From the NCBI GenBank assembly GCA_937925655.1, contig CALAMC010000116.1, forward strand, positions 1 to 18,791: a DNA stretch of 18,791 nucleotides. The letters are read 5' to 3'. Positions 7,178 through 15,003 of this stretch are shown piece by piece. The position numbers and the translations under genes are program-made. The notes under the pieces were generated by a model. The model saw only the letters and a list, made by a program, of their open reading frames with translations, ran no database searches and was not told where the DNA came from. The stretch comes from an uncultured candidate division Zixibacteria bacterium (lineage in GTDB: Bacteria > Zixibacteria > MSB-5A5 > GN15 > PGXB01). Numbering within the stretch: the first letter of the stretch is position 1; each line of letters starts with the position of its first letter.

Positions 7178-7790
7178 CTTCGTTTCCTAATATGAACAAT
7201 TTCTCTGATTCCATGATATTTAGGATAAAATTATTCTTCTCATGCAGTTTTTTCCTGAACTCATCAGAAGAATAGAGTGTCGGATTCACGCTTCGTTGCA
7301 TGGTCTCTTCCAATGGTTTCAAAACCGATACCAACTCACGGAACGACAAAGATCCAATAACCATAAGGTCTATGTCGCTGGAGCCGGTGTCACTGCTATT
7401 GGCTACAGAACCATATATCCAGGCAACATCAATTTGATCACTTACATGACTGCGAAGAACATCACGAAACACATCGACGATTCCGAAAGTCTTCTCGGCA
7501 ATTTGTCTCAACGCACTGAAGACAGGACTTTCCGTATTGGCTTGGTAGAATTTCTGAATGCCTATAGGTTCCATTGAGAGGATTCCCGCTTTGGTCAGTG
7601 ACTTTAGTTCACGCTGAAGCGAACCGGGTGTATCACCTAGCAATCTTACAGTTTCCCTGAAGTAGAATCGTTTATCCGGATTCAGCAGGAATAGAGCCAG
7701 AACCTTTCGTCGAATCTTGGGAAACAACGCTTCACCAATACCAGAACCGACACCGAACAATGATTCTTTATTTGATTCTTTTGCACACAT
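7152..7790 (-). CDS. Winged-helix plus MNT-type nucleotidyltransferase fusion, putative antitoxin/regulator
   Basis: A 212-residue, two-domain protein. Residues ~20-85 form a winged helix (ALFPKIRRKVLALFLLNPDK, then RFYFRETVRLLGDTPGSLQRELKSLTKAGILSMEPIGIQKFYQAN), and residues ~100-200 a minimal nucleotidyltransferase of the pol-beta fold. The catalytic signature is complete: Gly127-Ser128, ten residues, Asp139-x-Asp141 (GSVANSSDTGSSDIDL), i.e. GSx10DxD. MNT proteins of the MntA kind transfer AMP groups to a tyrosine of the partner HEPN toxin and so disarm it. The winged helix suggests that this version also binds its own promoter. The gene overlaps the HEPN gene by 26 bp and heads the unit. 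The ATG at 7790 lacks a clear ribosome site, so a leaderless or alternative start is possible. Domain calls are seen; regulation and activity are inferred. Confidence 0.85.
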   Translation of the reverse strand: MCAKESNKESLFGVGSGIGEALFPKIRRKVLALFLLNPDKRFYFRETVRLLGDTPGSLQRELKSLTKAGILSMEPIGIQKFYQANTESPVFSALRQIAEKTFGIVDVFRDVLRSHVSDQIDVAWIYGSVANSSDTGSSDIDLMVIGSLSFRELVSVLKPLEETMQRSVNPTLYSSDEFRKKLHEKNNFILNIMESEKLFILGNEDDLAGLVK

Positions 7791-7942
7791 TTTTGGAACA
7801 ATCGATTCTGTTTATGAAACACTTATATCTAATATCGGAACAAATGAACTCAATATGAGTACAGAAGTCAAGAGAAAATTGCATTTTCCACACCAAACAA
7901 TCTGTCATCAGTTATTACTATCTGGCAACAATATGTCCGAAT

Positions 7943-7976
7943 ATGTCGGCAGATATTGATAACTGCCGGCATTTTT
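7943..7976 (+). terminator. Hairpin with T tract, plus-strand orientation
   Basis: ATGTCGGCAG (7943-7952) pairs with CTGCCGGCAT (7963-7972) through one G-T wobble, around a 10-base loop, and is followed by a run of T (7972-7976). This has the form of an intrinsic terminator read on the plus strand, yet no recognised plus-strand gene ends here. It lies upstream of the MNT gene, between it and ssrA, so it may serve as an operator for the winged-helix protein instead. Confidence 0.45.
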
Positions 7977-8005
7977 GTATCGAAAAAAATAATCGGCACA
8001 GGCTA

Positions 8006-8095
8006 AAACAGCCACCTTGTAACTTACTGCAAATAATTGACTTATACAGAATTCCATGGTGGTTGTTTCACCGAACCCGAAAATACTGTAAGTTA
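8006..8095 (-). other. Two interleaved inverted repeats (possible pseudoknot) downstream of ssrA
   Basis: Pair one: TAACTTAC (8020-8027) with GTAAGTTA (8088-8095), eight perfect pairs. Pair two: AAACAGCCACC (8006-8016) with GGTGGTTGTTT (8058-8068), ten of eleven pairs. In either strand the order is a-b-a'-b', so both cannot nest; a transcript could fold as an H-type pseudoknot or switch between two hairpins. The stretch 7791-8121 otherwise has no gene I can support; it must hold the 3' end of the ssrA transcript and the upstream region of the MNT operon. Confidence 0.45.
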
Positions 8096-8121
8096 TTAAT
8101 ATATATGTAATTATGATTTAA

Positions 8122-8476
8122 TGGAGGTGGGGGGAATCGAACCCCCGTCCGAAATAGACGCCAGAATGTCTTCTACGTGCGTAGCCGTCCTTTTATTCTC
8201 GCTTTCCCCCCTGCCGAACGGCAGGCCAGGAAGAAAGCCAGCCTTTGTGATTTTCGTCCGGCCTTAAAGGCGTCAACCGGCTTAGTCTCTCTGTTCGACG
8301 CTCACTCCCGGTCCGGAAAGACGGCAGACCGGGCGAGCGGGCCAAGCCTTAGTTAGGCAGCCATGGCGTAATTGTATTCGCCAGTTATTGTTGGTTACCG
8401 GATAGTTTACGAGTTATCCGATAATCTCGGCACGCCGACAGACCCTCACCTATCCCGTCGAAACCTTTACACCCCC
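8122..8476 (-). ncRNA. ssrA: tmRNA (transfer-messenger RNA)
   Basis: A one-piece tmRNA of 355 bases. The 5' end GGGGGTGTAAAGGTTTCGAC is the conserved tmRNA start and pairs with the 3' acceptor arm CACCTCC-A; the third pair is G-U, the identity element for alanyl-tRNA synthetase. The T arm (GGGGGTTCGATTCCCCC) precedes it. The tag frame at 8353-8382 encodes GEYNYAMAA followed by TAA. The 3' CCA is not encoded (the discriminator A is followed by TTA), so CCA must be added after processing. The RNA rescues stalled ribosomes and tags unfinished proteins for proteolysis, working with SmpB. Both ends were set from the acceptor pairing; the 5' leader should be removed by RNase P. Confidence 0.97.
8353..8382 (-). 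other. tmRNA proteolysis-tag reading frame
   Basis: Nine codons, GGC GAA TAC AAT TAC GCC ATG GCT GCC, and stop TAA. With the alanine from the charged tmRNA the appended tag is (A)GEYNYAMAA. The end AMAA replaces the common ALAA but keeps the two terminal alanines recognised by ClpXP. The resume codon is taken as GGC because it puts the family-like end in frame with TAA. Confidence 0.85.
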
Positions 8477-8535
8477 ATAAAGATATACTTTTCGAAACAG
8501 CGTGAAGACCCGCTTATTGCCTTATCTCTATCGGC

Positions 8536-8563
8536 AATATAACTATACCGCTGAATATGTCAA
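8536..8563 (-). promoter_or_regulatory. Promoter of ssrA
   Basis: Minus strand: a perfect TTGACA (8558-8563), a 16-base spacer and TATATT (8536-8541). Transcription would begin about 50 bases before the mature 5' end at 8476, leaving a short leader. It is the best sigma-70-type match seen in this window. Confidence 0.65.
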
Positions 8564-8699
8564 TTGTTTCGATTCCGGTTACAAAAATCTTCAATTTTCT
8601 TTGCCCAAAGGCTTCTTTTTGGCCGGTTTTTGTGTTAAATTGGCGGCCTGTGTTTAACAACCGGGCGTTTTATAGAAAGCGGCCCGCCGAGGAGATAAA

Positions 8700-10868
8700 A
8701 TGGCGTTTGGACTACAGAGACTTTGCATCATAACCGCCCTGCTGGCCGTCACCTTTTTGACCGGATGCGGCGACAACGGCAATGGCGGTGTCGACCCCAA
8801 CGGCGGGGATATTACTTTTTTGGATAATCCCGTTTATTACCGGGCGGGCAAAACCCCGCAGGAAATCGCCACCGCGGATTTCGACGGTGACGGTACAATC
8901 GATATCGCGCTGTCCAATTTCGGCGGCGAGGCCGTTTCCGTTCTCTATAATAACGGTTCGGGCGGTTTCCGCCAGGCCGACACCTACCGGTCGGGCAACG
9001 AGCCGCGGGCTCTGTGCATGGCCGATTTCGACCGCGATGGGGATCTCGATATCGCCGTGGTGGCCAACAAATCCAACGCGGTATATATATTTTTAAATGA
9101 TGGTCATGCCGTCTTCACGCGCAAGGCCATTATTTCGGTTGGCGTAACTCCGCAGGCCATTTTCGCCGCCGACTATAACAACGATAATTTAATCGACCTG
9201 GCGGTCGGGCTTTATGAACCCGGCATTATCAGAATTCTGCCGGGGCGCGGCGACGGAACTTTTGGCTCCGGCACCAATTACACGGTTGGACTCGGACCGA
9301 CTTCGATAACCGCCTTCGATTATGACAGCGATGGTGATATCGATATATTCGCGACTCTCTACGATACCGACAGTATCGCCGTATTGCGTAACACCGGCAC
9401 CTCCTTTGTCGGCGGCGGACGACTTGCGGCCGACAACGGCCCGTGCAGTATCGTTGCCGGATATGTCAACAACGATAGTTTTTTGGACCTGGTCGTGGCC
9501 AATTATATGTCGGCCGATTTAACCGTCCTGCGCGGCAATGGCGCCGGGGGTTTTACCGGCCCGCACTATTATATTACCGGGTATGGTCCGCGTGCGGTGG
9601 CGATCGCCCGCATCGACGGCGACGCAAATAACGACGTTCTCGTGACCAATTCCATCGATAATACGATTTATATTTATTACACCGATGCCAACGGGGAATT
9701 TACCCGTCGGGATATTTTCGCGACCGGCGAAAAACCCTTTGCGGTGGCGGTCGGGGATTTCGACAATCAATATGGGCAGGATATTGTCGTCGGCAACCTC
9801 GATTCCCGCAACCTGTCCATATTCATGCGTCAGAGCGCCACCACCTTTGCACCGCGGTTTGAATATGAGGGCATCGCCGGGGCCCGTGCCGTTCTCGCGG
9901 CCGACTTCAACGGCGACGGTTTCTGCGATTTGGCCGCGGTGGCGGCCCTCGACGACAGCCTGATGATTATCACCTATGATTTCGAGGGGACCTATGCCAT
10001 GCCGGTCGAGGTGGCGACCGCCGAACTCCCCTGGGGACTGGCCGCGTGTGACATCAACCACGATACCCGGCCCGACCTTGTCGTAAGCTGCAATCTTGAT
10101 GATATCGTGTCGGTGTATTTGAACAGCGGCGGCGCTTTCGGCAATCGTGTCAATTATGGTACCGATGATCTCCCCCGCTCGCTGGCGCTGGCCGATATCG
10201 ACAACGACAACGACACCGACCTGGTGGTGGTCAATTCCCAGACCAACACGGCTATGGTTCGTCTGAATAGCGGCAACGGTACATTGGGACAACCGATATC
10301 GTACTATGTCGGTTCCGGCCCGTTCGGTGTGACGATCGCGAAAATTAACGATGATGATTATTATGATATTGTCACGGCCAATTATGGTGCCAACAGCGTG
10401 TCCGTGCTGATTAACAACGGCAGCAGTAATTTCGAGAACCGGACCGATTATACGGTCGGGTCGCGGCCCCGTGACGTGGTCGCCGCCGATTTCGACGGTG
10501 ACGGCGATACCGACCTGGCCGTTTCGAACTACAACGACGGCAATGTCATGATACTGTATAATAACGGAGCCGGGCAATTCAATTCCCGGGCATCGTACGC
10601 CACCGGTTCGGGGTGCACCGGTCTTCATGTCGATGATTTGGATTTGATCAACGGTCCCGACCTGCTGGTTGCCAATGCCTTGTCGGGAACCATATCATTC
10701 CTGGCCAATAACGGCGCCGGTGGCTTCAATCCGGCCGCGAACCGTGCCCTCGGCGGCGCCCCGGTCGCCGTTACCACCGCCGACCTCAATGGTGATGGAT
10801 TCAAAGACGTCATTGTCGTCGATCGCGACAATAATCGAGTCGCCCTGTTGTTCAATACGTCCAATTGA
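8700..10868 (+). CDS. FG-GAP/VCBS-repeat lipoprotein
   Basis: A 722-residue exported protein. It begins with a lipoprotein signal peptide (MAFGLQRLCIITALLAVTFL followed by T-G-C, the lipobox with Cys23) and a short Gly/Asn-rich linker. The rest is fourteen repeats of about 47 residues, each with a calcium-type loop D-x-D/N-x-D-x-x-x-D followed by L/I-x-V/A-x-N and a 'V-x-x-x-N-N-G-x-G-x-F' strand; the first is ADFDGDGTIDIALSN and the last ADLNGDGFKDVIVVD. Fourteen units would make two seven-bladed beta-propellers. The loops in several repeats (for example AGYVNNDSFLDL and VDDLDLINGPDL) have lost acidic ligands. It is likely anchored in a membrane, facing outward, and could bind other proteins or sugars; no enzyme domain is seen. 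GAGGAG lies five to ten bases before the ATG. It is followed by a second exported protein gene 215 bp away. Confidence 0.9.
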   Translation: MAFGLQRLCIITALLAVTFLTGCGDNGNGGVDPNGGDITFLDNPVYYRAGKTPQEIATADFDGDGTIDIALSNFGGEAVSVLYNNGSGGFRQADTYRSGNEPRALCMADFDRDGDLDIAVVANKSNAVYIFLNDGHAVFTRKAIISVGVTPQAIFAADYNNDNLIDLAVGLYEPGIIRILPGRGDGTFGSGTNYTVGLGPTSITAFDYDSDGDIDIFATLYDTDSIAVLRNTGTSFVGGGRLAADNGPCSIVAGYVNNDSFLDLVVANYMSADLTVLRGNGAGGFTGPHYYITGYGPRAVAIARIDGDANNDVLVTNSIDNTIYIYYTDANGEFTRRDIFATGEKPFAVAVGDFDNQYGQDIVVGNLDSRNLSIFMRQSATTFAPRFEYEGIAGARAVLAADFNGDGFCDLAAVAALDDSLMIITYDFEGTYAMPVEVATAELPWGLAACDINHDTRPDLVVSCNLDDIVSVYLNSGGAFGNRVNYGTDDLPRSLALADIDNDNDTDLVVVNSQTNTAMVRLNSGNGTLGQPISYYVGSGPFGVTIAKINDDDYYDIVTANYGANSVSVLINNGSSNFENRTDYTVGSRPRDVVAADFDGDGDTDLAVSNYNDGNVMILYNNGAGQFNSRASYATGSGCTGLHVDDLDLINGPDLLVANALSGTISFLANNGAGGFNPAANRALGGAPVAVTTADLNGDGFKDVIVVDRDNNRVALLFNTSN

Positions 10869-10879
10869 TAGGATTTTGC

Positions 10880-10906
10880 ACGATTGGAGTATCGCTGTCC
10901 AATCGT
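10880..10906 (+). terminator. Hairpin after the FG-GAP gene (weak terminator candidate)
   Basis: ACGATTGGA (10880-10888) and TCCAATCGT (10898-10906) are perfect 9-base complements around a 9-base loop, 11 bp after the stop codon. No T run follows, so it may act as a 3'-end stabiliser rather than as an intrinsic terminator. The rest of 10907-11083 shows no gene; it presumably holds the promoter of the FN3 gene, which I could not place. Confidence 0.4.
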
Positions 10907-11083
10907 TGAACATTGCTCCAGATTGAAACAGGCAAATGGACGGATTTGTCTATTTTGCCCGATTTCCGGAGTCATGTAACTTTTCAATAAATATCAACTT
11001 ACAATTTAATCGTCGGTTCGGCGCGGTTTTTGACTTAAAACCCGGTGCTAATTGAAACAGCCACATTTTGTAAGGGGTATTGA

Positions 11084-12829
11084 ATGAGAACTGCAAGCAA
11101 GATCCTGTGCACGACCGCGCCGGAATTCGGAAAGATAATGTCTTTCGTTCCGATGTTATTCATTGCCCTGGCCGTGATTGCCGAAAGCCTGCCGGCGCAG
11201 GAGGCGACCCAGACGTCGATTACCCTGACCTGGACCGCGCCCGGTGACGACGGCAATATCGGAACCGCCACGGCTTATGATATCCGTTATTCATTATCCA
11301 CGATCAATGCCTCCAACTGGAACGACGCAACTCAAGTGACCGGAGAACCGTCGCCCCAGACCGCGGGAAGTGCCGAGAGCTTCACCGTAACCGGGCTTAC
11401 CCCCGGCACATTGTACTATTTTGCCGTTAAAGCCGTCGATGAAGCGGGTAACTGGTCGAGCCTTTCCAATATCGCCAGCCGCTCGACGCTGAATGAATCG
11501 ACGCCGCCGTCGACCATTGCCACGCTGATCGTCAACGGCACCGGCGAAAATTCCATTACGCTCAACTGGACCGCTCCCGGCGATGACGGCGCCGTCGGTA
11601 CCGCCTCGCAGTATGACGTCCGCTATGCGACTTCGCCCATCACCGATTTGAACTGGAACTCGGCCACGCAGGCGTCGGGAGAACCTTCGCCGCAGGTTGC
11701 CGGAAGCAGTGAGTCGTTCACCGTCACCGGCCTTAATTCGAGCACCACGTACTATTTCGCCGTCAAGACCGCCGATGAAGTGCCCAACTGGTCGGGGTTG
11801 TCGAATGTCGTTTCGGGAACCACGAGCGCCGAATCGAATGCTCCGAGCGCCATTGCCAATGTATCGGTCAGCGCGGCCGATGCCACCAGCGTGACTATCA
11901 CCTGGACTGCCACCGGTGATGATGGTACTGTCGGGACGGCGTCGCAGTATGACGTCCGCTATGCCACCGTGCCGATTACCATGGGCAACTGGAATTCGGC
12001 CACGCAGGCGACCGGCGAGCCCTCACCGAAAGTCTCCGGCTCCACCGAAACCTTCACGATCAACGGTTTGAGTTCCGGCACGAGGTATTATTTTGCGATA
12101 CGCGTGGCGGATGAAGTGCCCAACTGGTCGGGGCTTTCCAACGTGGTCGATACCTCGACTACCGACATCACGCCGCCGGCGGCCATCGATGATTTGACCG
12201 CGGTGCCCGGTGAAGAGCACGGCGAATTGAGCCTGACCTGGACGGCGCCGGGCGACGACGGCCATAACGGTCGGGCCAGTTATTATCTGATCGTTTATTC
12301 AGCAGACAGTATCACTGAATCCAATTGGGGCGAGGCTGACCTCTGGGTCAGCCCCCCCATCCCGCAACAGGCTGGGCAAACGGAAAGTATCACTCTGACC
12401 GGTCTTACCCCGGCCAAGATTTATTATGTCGCCATCAAGGCGGCCGATGACGCTCTGAACCTGTCCGATCTATCCAACTGCGCATCCGGTGAAACCTACT
12501 TCGATTTCAGTCTGGATATCGACGACGATGATGCGCTGACCAGCATTCCGAACGAGTTTCATATTTCCCAGAATTTCCCTAACCCGTTCAACCCGACCAC
12601 GACCATCAATTATTCGGTCCCGGTTTATGCCCATGTCACGATACACGTCTATAACATACTGGGGCAGTTGACGGCGACGCTGGTCGACGAGCCGAAGGCT
12701 CCGGGTCAGTATGCCGCCGAGTGGAACGGTGTCGATGACAACGGCCAACCCGCCGCCTCGGGTGTCTATATGTACCGTATGATCGCCGACAACTACAGCG
12801 AAAGTAAAAAGATGCTGCTGTTGCAGTAG
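11084..12829 (+). CDS. Secreted protein with four fibronectin type III domains and a T9SS-like C-terminal tail
   Basis: A 581-residue protein. A hydrophobic export signal lies at residues 19-38 (MSFVPMLFIALAVIAESLPA). Four FN3 domains follow at about 42-136, 141-247, 253-358 and 363-470, each with the lines 'TLTWTAPGDDG', 'YDIRYS' and 'YYFAVKxxDExxNWSxLSN'. The first lacks the usual first strand, since TSITLTW starts straight after the signal. Residues 490-581 are the sorting tail: FHISQNFPNPFNPTTTINYS, then a FlgD-like Ig fold (VYNILGQLTATLVD, WNGVDDNGQPAASGVYMYRM) ending in KKMLLLQ. Such tails direct FCB proteins to the type IX secretion system. It carries no enzyme domain; an adhesive or matrix role is likely. 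AAGGGG precedes the first ATG; the ATG at 11138, with GGAAAG, would give a shorter, cleaner signal peptide and is an alternative. Confidence 0.9.
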   Translation: MRTASKILCTTAPEFGKIMSFVPMLFIALAVIAESLPAQEATQTSITLTWTAPGDDGNIGTATAYDIRYSLSTINASNWNDATQVTGEPSPQTAGSAESFTVTGLTPGTLYYFAVKAVDEAGNWSSLSNIASRSTLNESTPPSTIATLIVNGTGENSITLNWTAPGDDGAVGTASQYDVRYATSPITDLNWNSATQASGEPSPQVAGSSESFTVTGLNSSTTYYFAVKTADEVPNWSGLSNVVSGTTSAESNAPSAIANVSVSAADATSVTITWTATGDDGTVGTASQYDVRYATVPITMGNWNSATQATGEPSPKVSGSTETFTINGLSSGTRYYFAIRVADEVPNWSGLSNVVDTSTTDITPPAAIDDLTAVPGEEHGELSLTWTAPGDDGHNGRASYYLIVYSADSITESNWGEADLWVSPPIPQQAGQTESITLTGLTPAKIYYVAIKAADDALNLSDLSNCASGETYFDFSLDIDDDDALTSIPNEFHISQNFPNPFNPTTTINYSVPVYAHVTIHVYNILGQLTATLVDEPKAPGQYAAEWNGVDDNGQPAASGVYMYRMIADNYSESKKMLLLQ

Positions 12830-12857
12830 GGGAAAATATATCTGCTTGTACTTACTG

Positions 12858-14171
12858 TTATTTCACACGCGCCGCCAAAAAATCCCCCACTTCCGCCAGC
12901 TTATGCCGCGTTTGTTCCATCGAGTCGCGGTCGCGGATGGTCACCGTCTCGTCCTCCGACGTCTGACCGTCGATAGTGATACAATACGGGCACCCGGCTT
13001 CATCCATGCGGGCATAACGGCGGCCGATCGAACCGGAGTCGTCGTAGAAAACTTTGAATTTCTTCTTTAACTCTTCGTAAAGTTTATTCGCGATTTCCGG
13101 CATTCCGTCTTTTTTGACCAGAGGTAACACCGCCGCCTTTATCGGCGCGATTTTGGGCGAAAATTTCAGGACCGCCGATTTTTCCCCGCGCGTCTCGTCT
13201 TCTTCATAGGCATCGACCAGTACCGTTAACAGAGTTCGGTCGCAACCGGCCGAGGTTTCGATGATATAGGGTATATACTGCTCGTTGGTGACCGGGTCGA
13301 TATAGAGCATTTTCTTGTTGGTGGCGTTCTGGTGACGGGTCAAATCGAAATCGGTGCGATTGTGTATGCCTTCGAGCTCTTTCCACCCGAAGGGGAACTC
13401 ATATTCGATGTCATAAGCCTTCTTGGCGTAATGCGCCAGGTCGCCCGGCCCGTGCTCGTGCCAGCGCATTCTCGATTCGGTGATGCCCAAATCGCGGTAC
13501 CACTGCCAGCGCTGTTCGCGCCAGTATTCGAACCACTTGTCATCCTCGGATGGCTTGATGAAATACTGCATTTCCATCTGCTCGAATTCGCGGGTGCGGA
13601 AAATGAAATTGCCCGGAGTAATCTCGTTTCTAAAAGCCTTGCCGATCTGGGCGATTCCGAACGGCACTTTCTGACGCGAGGAGTTTTTCACGTTCAGAAA
13701 ATTAACATATATCCCCTGCGCCGTTTCGGGGCGAAGATACACCACCGCCGAGACATCCTCGACCGGCCCCATGAAGGTTTTGAACATCAGGTTGAAATTG
13801 CGCGGGTCGGTCAGTGTCTTGTTACCGCAGACCGGGCATTTGGTCGGGTCGGCCAGTTCGTCGGCGCGGAAACGGGATTTGCACGTCTTGCAGTCGACCA
13901 GCGGGTCGGTGAATTCATCGACATGCCCCGACGTGCGCCAGACTTCGGGGTGCATGAGTATCGCCGCGTCGAGACCCTCGATATCATCGCGGCGGTTAGT
14001 CATGGCGTTCCACCAGAAAGTCTTGATATTGCGTTTGAGTTCAGCCCCCAGCGGCCCGTAGTCCCAGCAGGAATTAAGCCCGCCGTAGATTTCCGAGGAT
14101 TGAAAGACGAACCCGCGCCGTTTGCACAGCGAAACCAGTCTATCCATTTTGTCGTTGGTGTTCTTGGCCAT
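12858..14171 (-). CDS. glyQS: Glycyl-tRNA synthetase, alpha2 (homodimeric) type
   Basis: A 437-residue class II aminoacyl-tRNA synthetase that charges tRNA-Gly. The N-terminus has the family line RGFVFQSSEIYGGLNSCWDY followed by GPLG. A zinc-ribbon-like insert has two Cys pairs (CKTC and CPVC, about residues 94-118). Motif 2 is FRNEITPGNFIFRTREFEQM; motif 3 is PYIIETSAGCDRTLL; the HEHG and HNRTDFDLTRHQ segments contact the substrate. The C-terminal anticodon-binding domain (IAPIKAAVLPL onward, through DSGSIGRRYARMDEAG and GCPYC) is complete. Length and order match the eukaryote/Thermus-like alpha2 enzyme, not the alpha2-beta2 form of many proteobacteria. GGGAAG precedes the ATG. It is the last gene of a minus-strand run after recO (25-bp gap) and faces the FN3 gene with only 28 bp between stops. 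Confidence 0.97.
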   Translation of the reverse strand: MAKNTNDKMDRLVSLCKRRGFVFQSSEIYGGLNSCWDYGPLGAELKRNIKTFWWNAMTNRRDDIEGLDAAILMHPEVWRTSGHVDEFTDPLVDCKTCKSRFRADELADPTKCPVCGNKTLTDPRNFNLMFKTFMGPVEDVSAVVYLRPETAQGIYVNFLNVKNSSRQKVPFGIAQIGKAFRNEITPGNFIFRTREFEQMEMQYFIKPSEDDKWFEYWREQRWQWYRDLGITESRMRWHEHGPGDLAHYAKKAYDIEYEFPFGWKELEGIHNRTDFDLTRHQNATNKKMLYIDPVTNEQYIPYIIETSAGCDRTLLTVLVDAYEEDETRGEKSAVLKFSPKIAPIKAAVLPLVKKDGMPEIANKLYEELKKKFKVFYDDSGSIGRRYARMDEAGCPYCITIDGQTSEDETVTIRDRDSMEQTRHKLAEVGDFLAARVK

Positions 14172-14196
14172 GATCTTCCCGTTTCAAATAGTGTCT

Positions 14197-14988
14197 TTAA
14201 AATTTAGTGTTCTTCAATTTTTCCAGAAATTCCAGCGAGCGCAAATCTTTGGCACCGGTCTGGTATTTCATAAACGCCGTCAATACTTCCAGCAATTCCT
14301 CTCCGACCGCCAGCGGGACAACGACAGCCGCCGCCTCGGCCAGCGAGGCCGTCTGCAACTGACTTAATATATCGAGCCGCGCCGACGAAAGCTTAATATA
14401 ATATTCTCCCGGTATTTGGCAAGCGCCGCATACAATGCCGCCCCGCTCCGGCGAGATGGTCACGAAGTTTTGGCCGTCGGCGTTGAAGTATGTCAGAGCC
14501 TCCCCGGCGCAACCGACACACCCGGAAAAATTTGGGCCATAGCCCAGATACGACAGCGCCCGGATAAAATAGGCCAGAAAAAGTGCCACCAGCGACTGTT
14601 TGGCGGCCGCATCCATCAGGCGCAAAAAGCGCATGGTCAGATGATAGAGCCCGGTCTGGGCCTCGTTTTCCGGGAGCAGGTCGTTTAAAATTTCAATCGC
14701 CGCCGAGGCGAATGTCAAGCGCCCCAGCGTGCCCTCTTTTTCGAGTGTAAATACTTCGCGCACATCGACTTCGTTGAGATACCCCAGCTCGCTTTTTTCG
14801 GACATGAAATAGGATATTTCCAGCCGCGAGAAATCGACCAGCCGCCCCCGTTTGCTTTTAAACGACCGGCCGCCTTTGTCGACAATCGAAATCTTGCCGA
14901 AATTATCGGTGAAAATTGTGACTATGCGCGATTGTTCTTTCCAGTTGACGGTCCGGAGAATTATTCCCTCTGATTTGACATTGGGCAT
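14197..14988 (-). CDS. recO: DNA repair protein RecO
   Basis: A 263-residue protein. The N-terminal OB fold reads KSEGIILRTVNWKEQSRIVT, then IFTDNFGKISIVDKGGRSFKSK, as in RecO. The helical C-terminal half carries a zinc-binding set of Cys157, Cys160, Cys187 and Cys190 (CVGC and CGAC) present in many, though not all, RecO proteins. RecO, with RecR, loads RecA onto SSB-coated single-stranded DNA in the RecFOR pathway and anneals strands. The length is normal (about 240-260). The ATG at 14988 follows the ftsB-like stop by 15 bp and precedes glyQS by 25 bp, suggesting one transcript; no strong ribosome site is visible, so translation may be coupled. Confidence 0.95.
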   Translation of the reverse strand: MPNVKSEGIILRTVNWKEQSRIVTIFTDNFGKISIVDKGGRSFKSKRGRLVDFSRLEISYFMSEKSELGYLNEVDVREVFTLEKEGTLGRLTFASAAIEILNDLLPENEAQTGLYHLTMRFLRLMDAAAKQSLVALFLAYFIRALSYLGYGPNFSGCVGCAGEALTYFNADGQNFVTISPERGGIVCGACQIPGEYYIKLSSARLDILSQLQTASLAEAAAVVVPLAVGEELLEVLTAFMKYQTGAKDLRSLEFLEKLKNTKF

Positions 14989-15003
14989 GGCAGAAAGACG
15001 GGG

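Noticed and set aside
7717..7959. 80-codon plus-strand frame ending within the T-tailed hairpin
   Set aside because: It starts antisense within the MNT gene and shows no known domain. The hairpin directly at its end is curious, so a short transcript cannot be ruled out, but I would not annotate a gene.
9519..10628. Minus-strand open frame of 369 codons
   Set aside because: Antisense shadow of the FG-GAP repeats; its apparent periodicity (DIG/DIN-type repeats) comes from the repeats on the other strand.
8006..11075. Shared AAACAGCCAC at 8006 and 11055
   Set aside because: A ten-base match with a loosely similar TTGTAA flank; too short to claim a dispersed repeat.
13332..14207. Plus-strand open frame of 291 codons
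   Set aside because: Antisense to glyQS, which is unmistakable; no domain in the translation.
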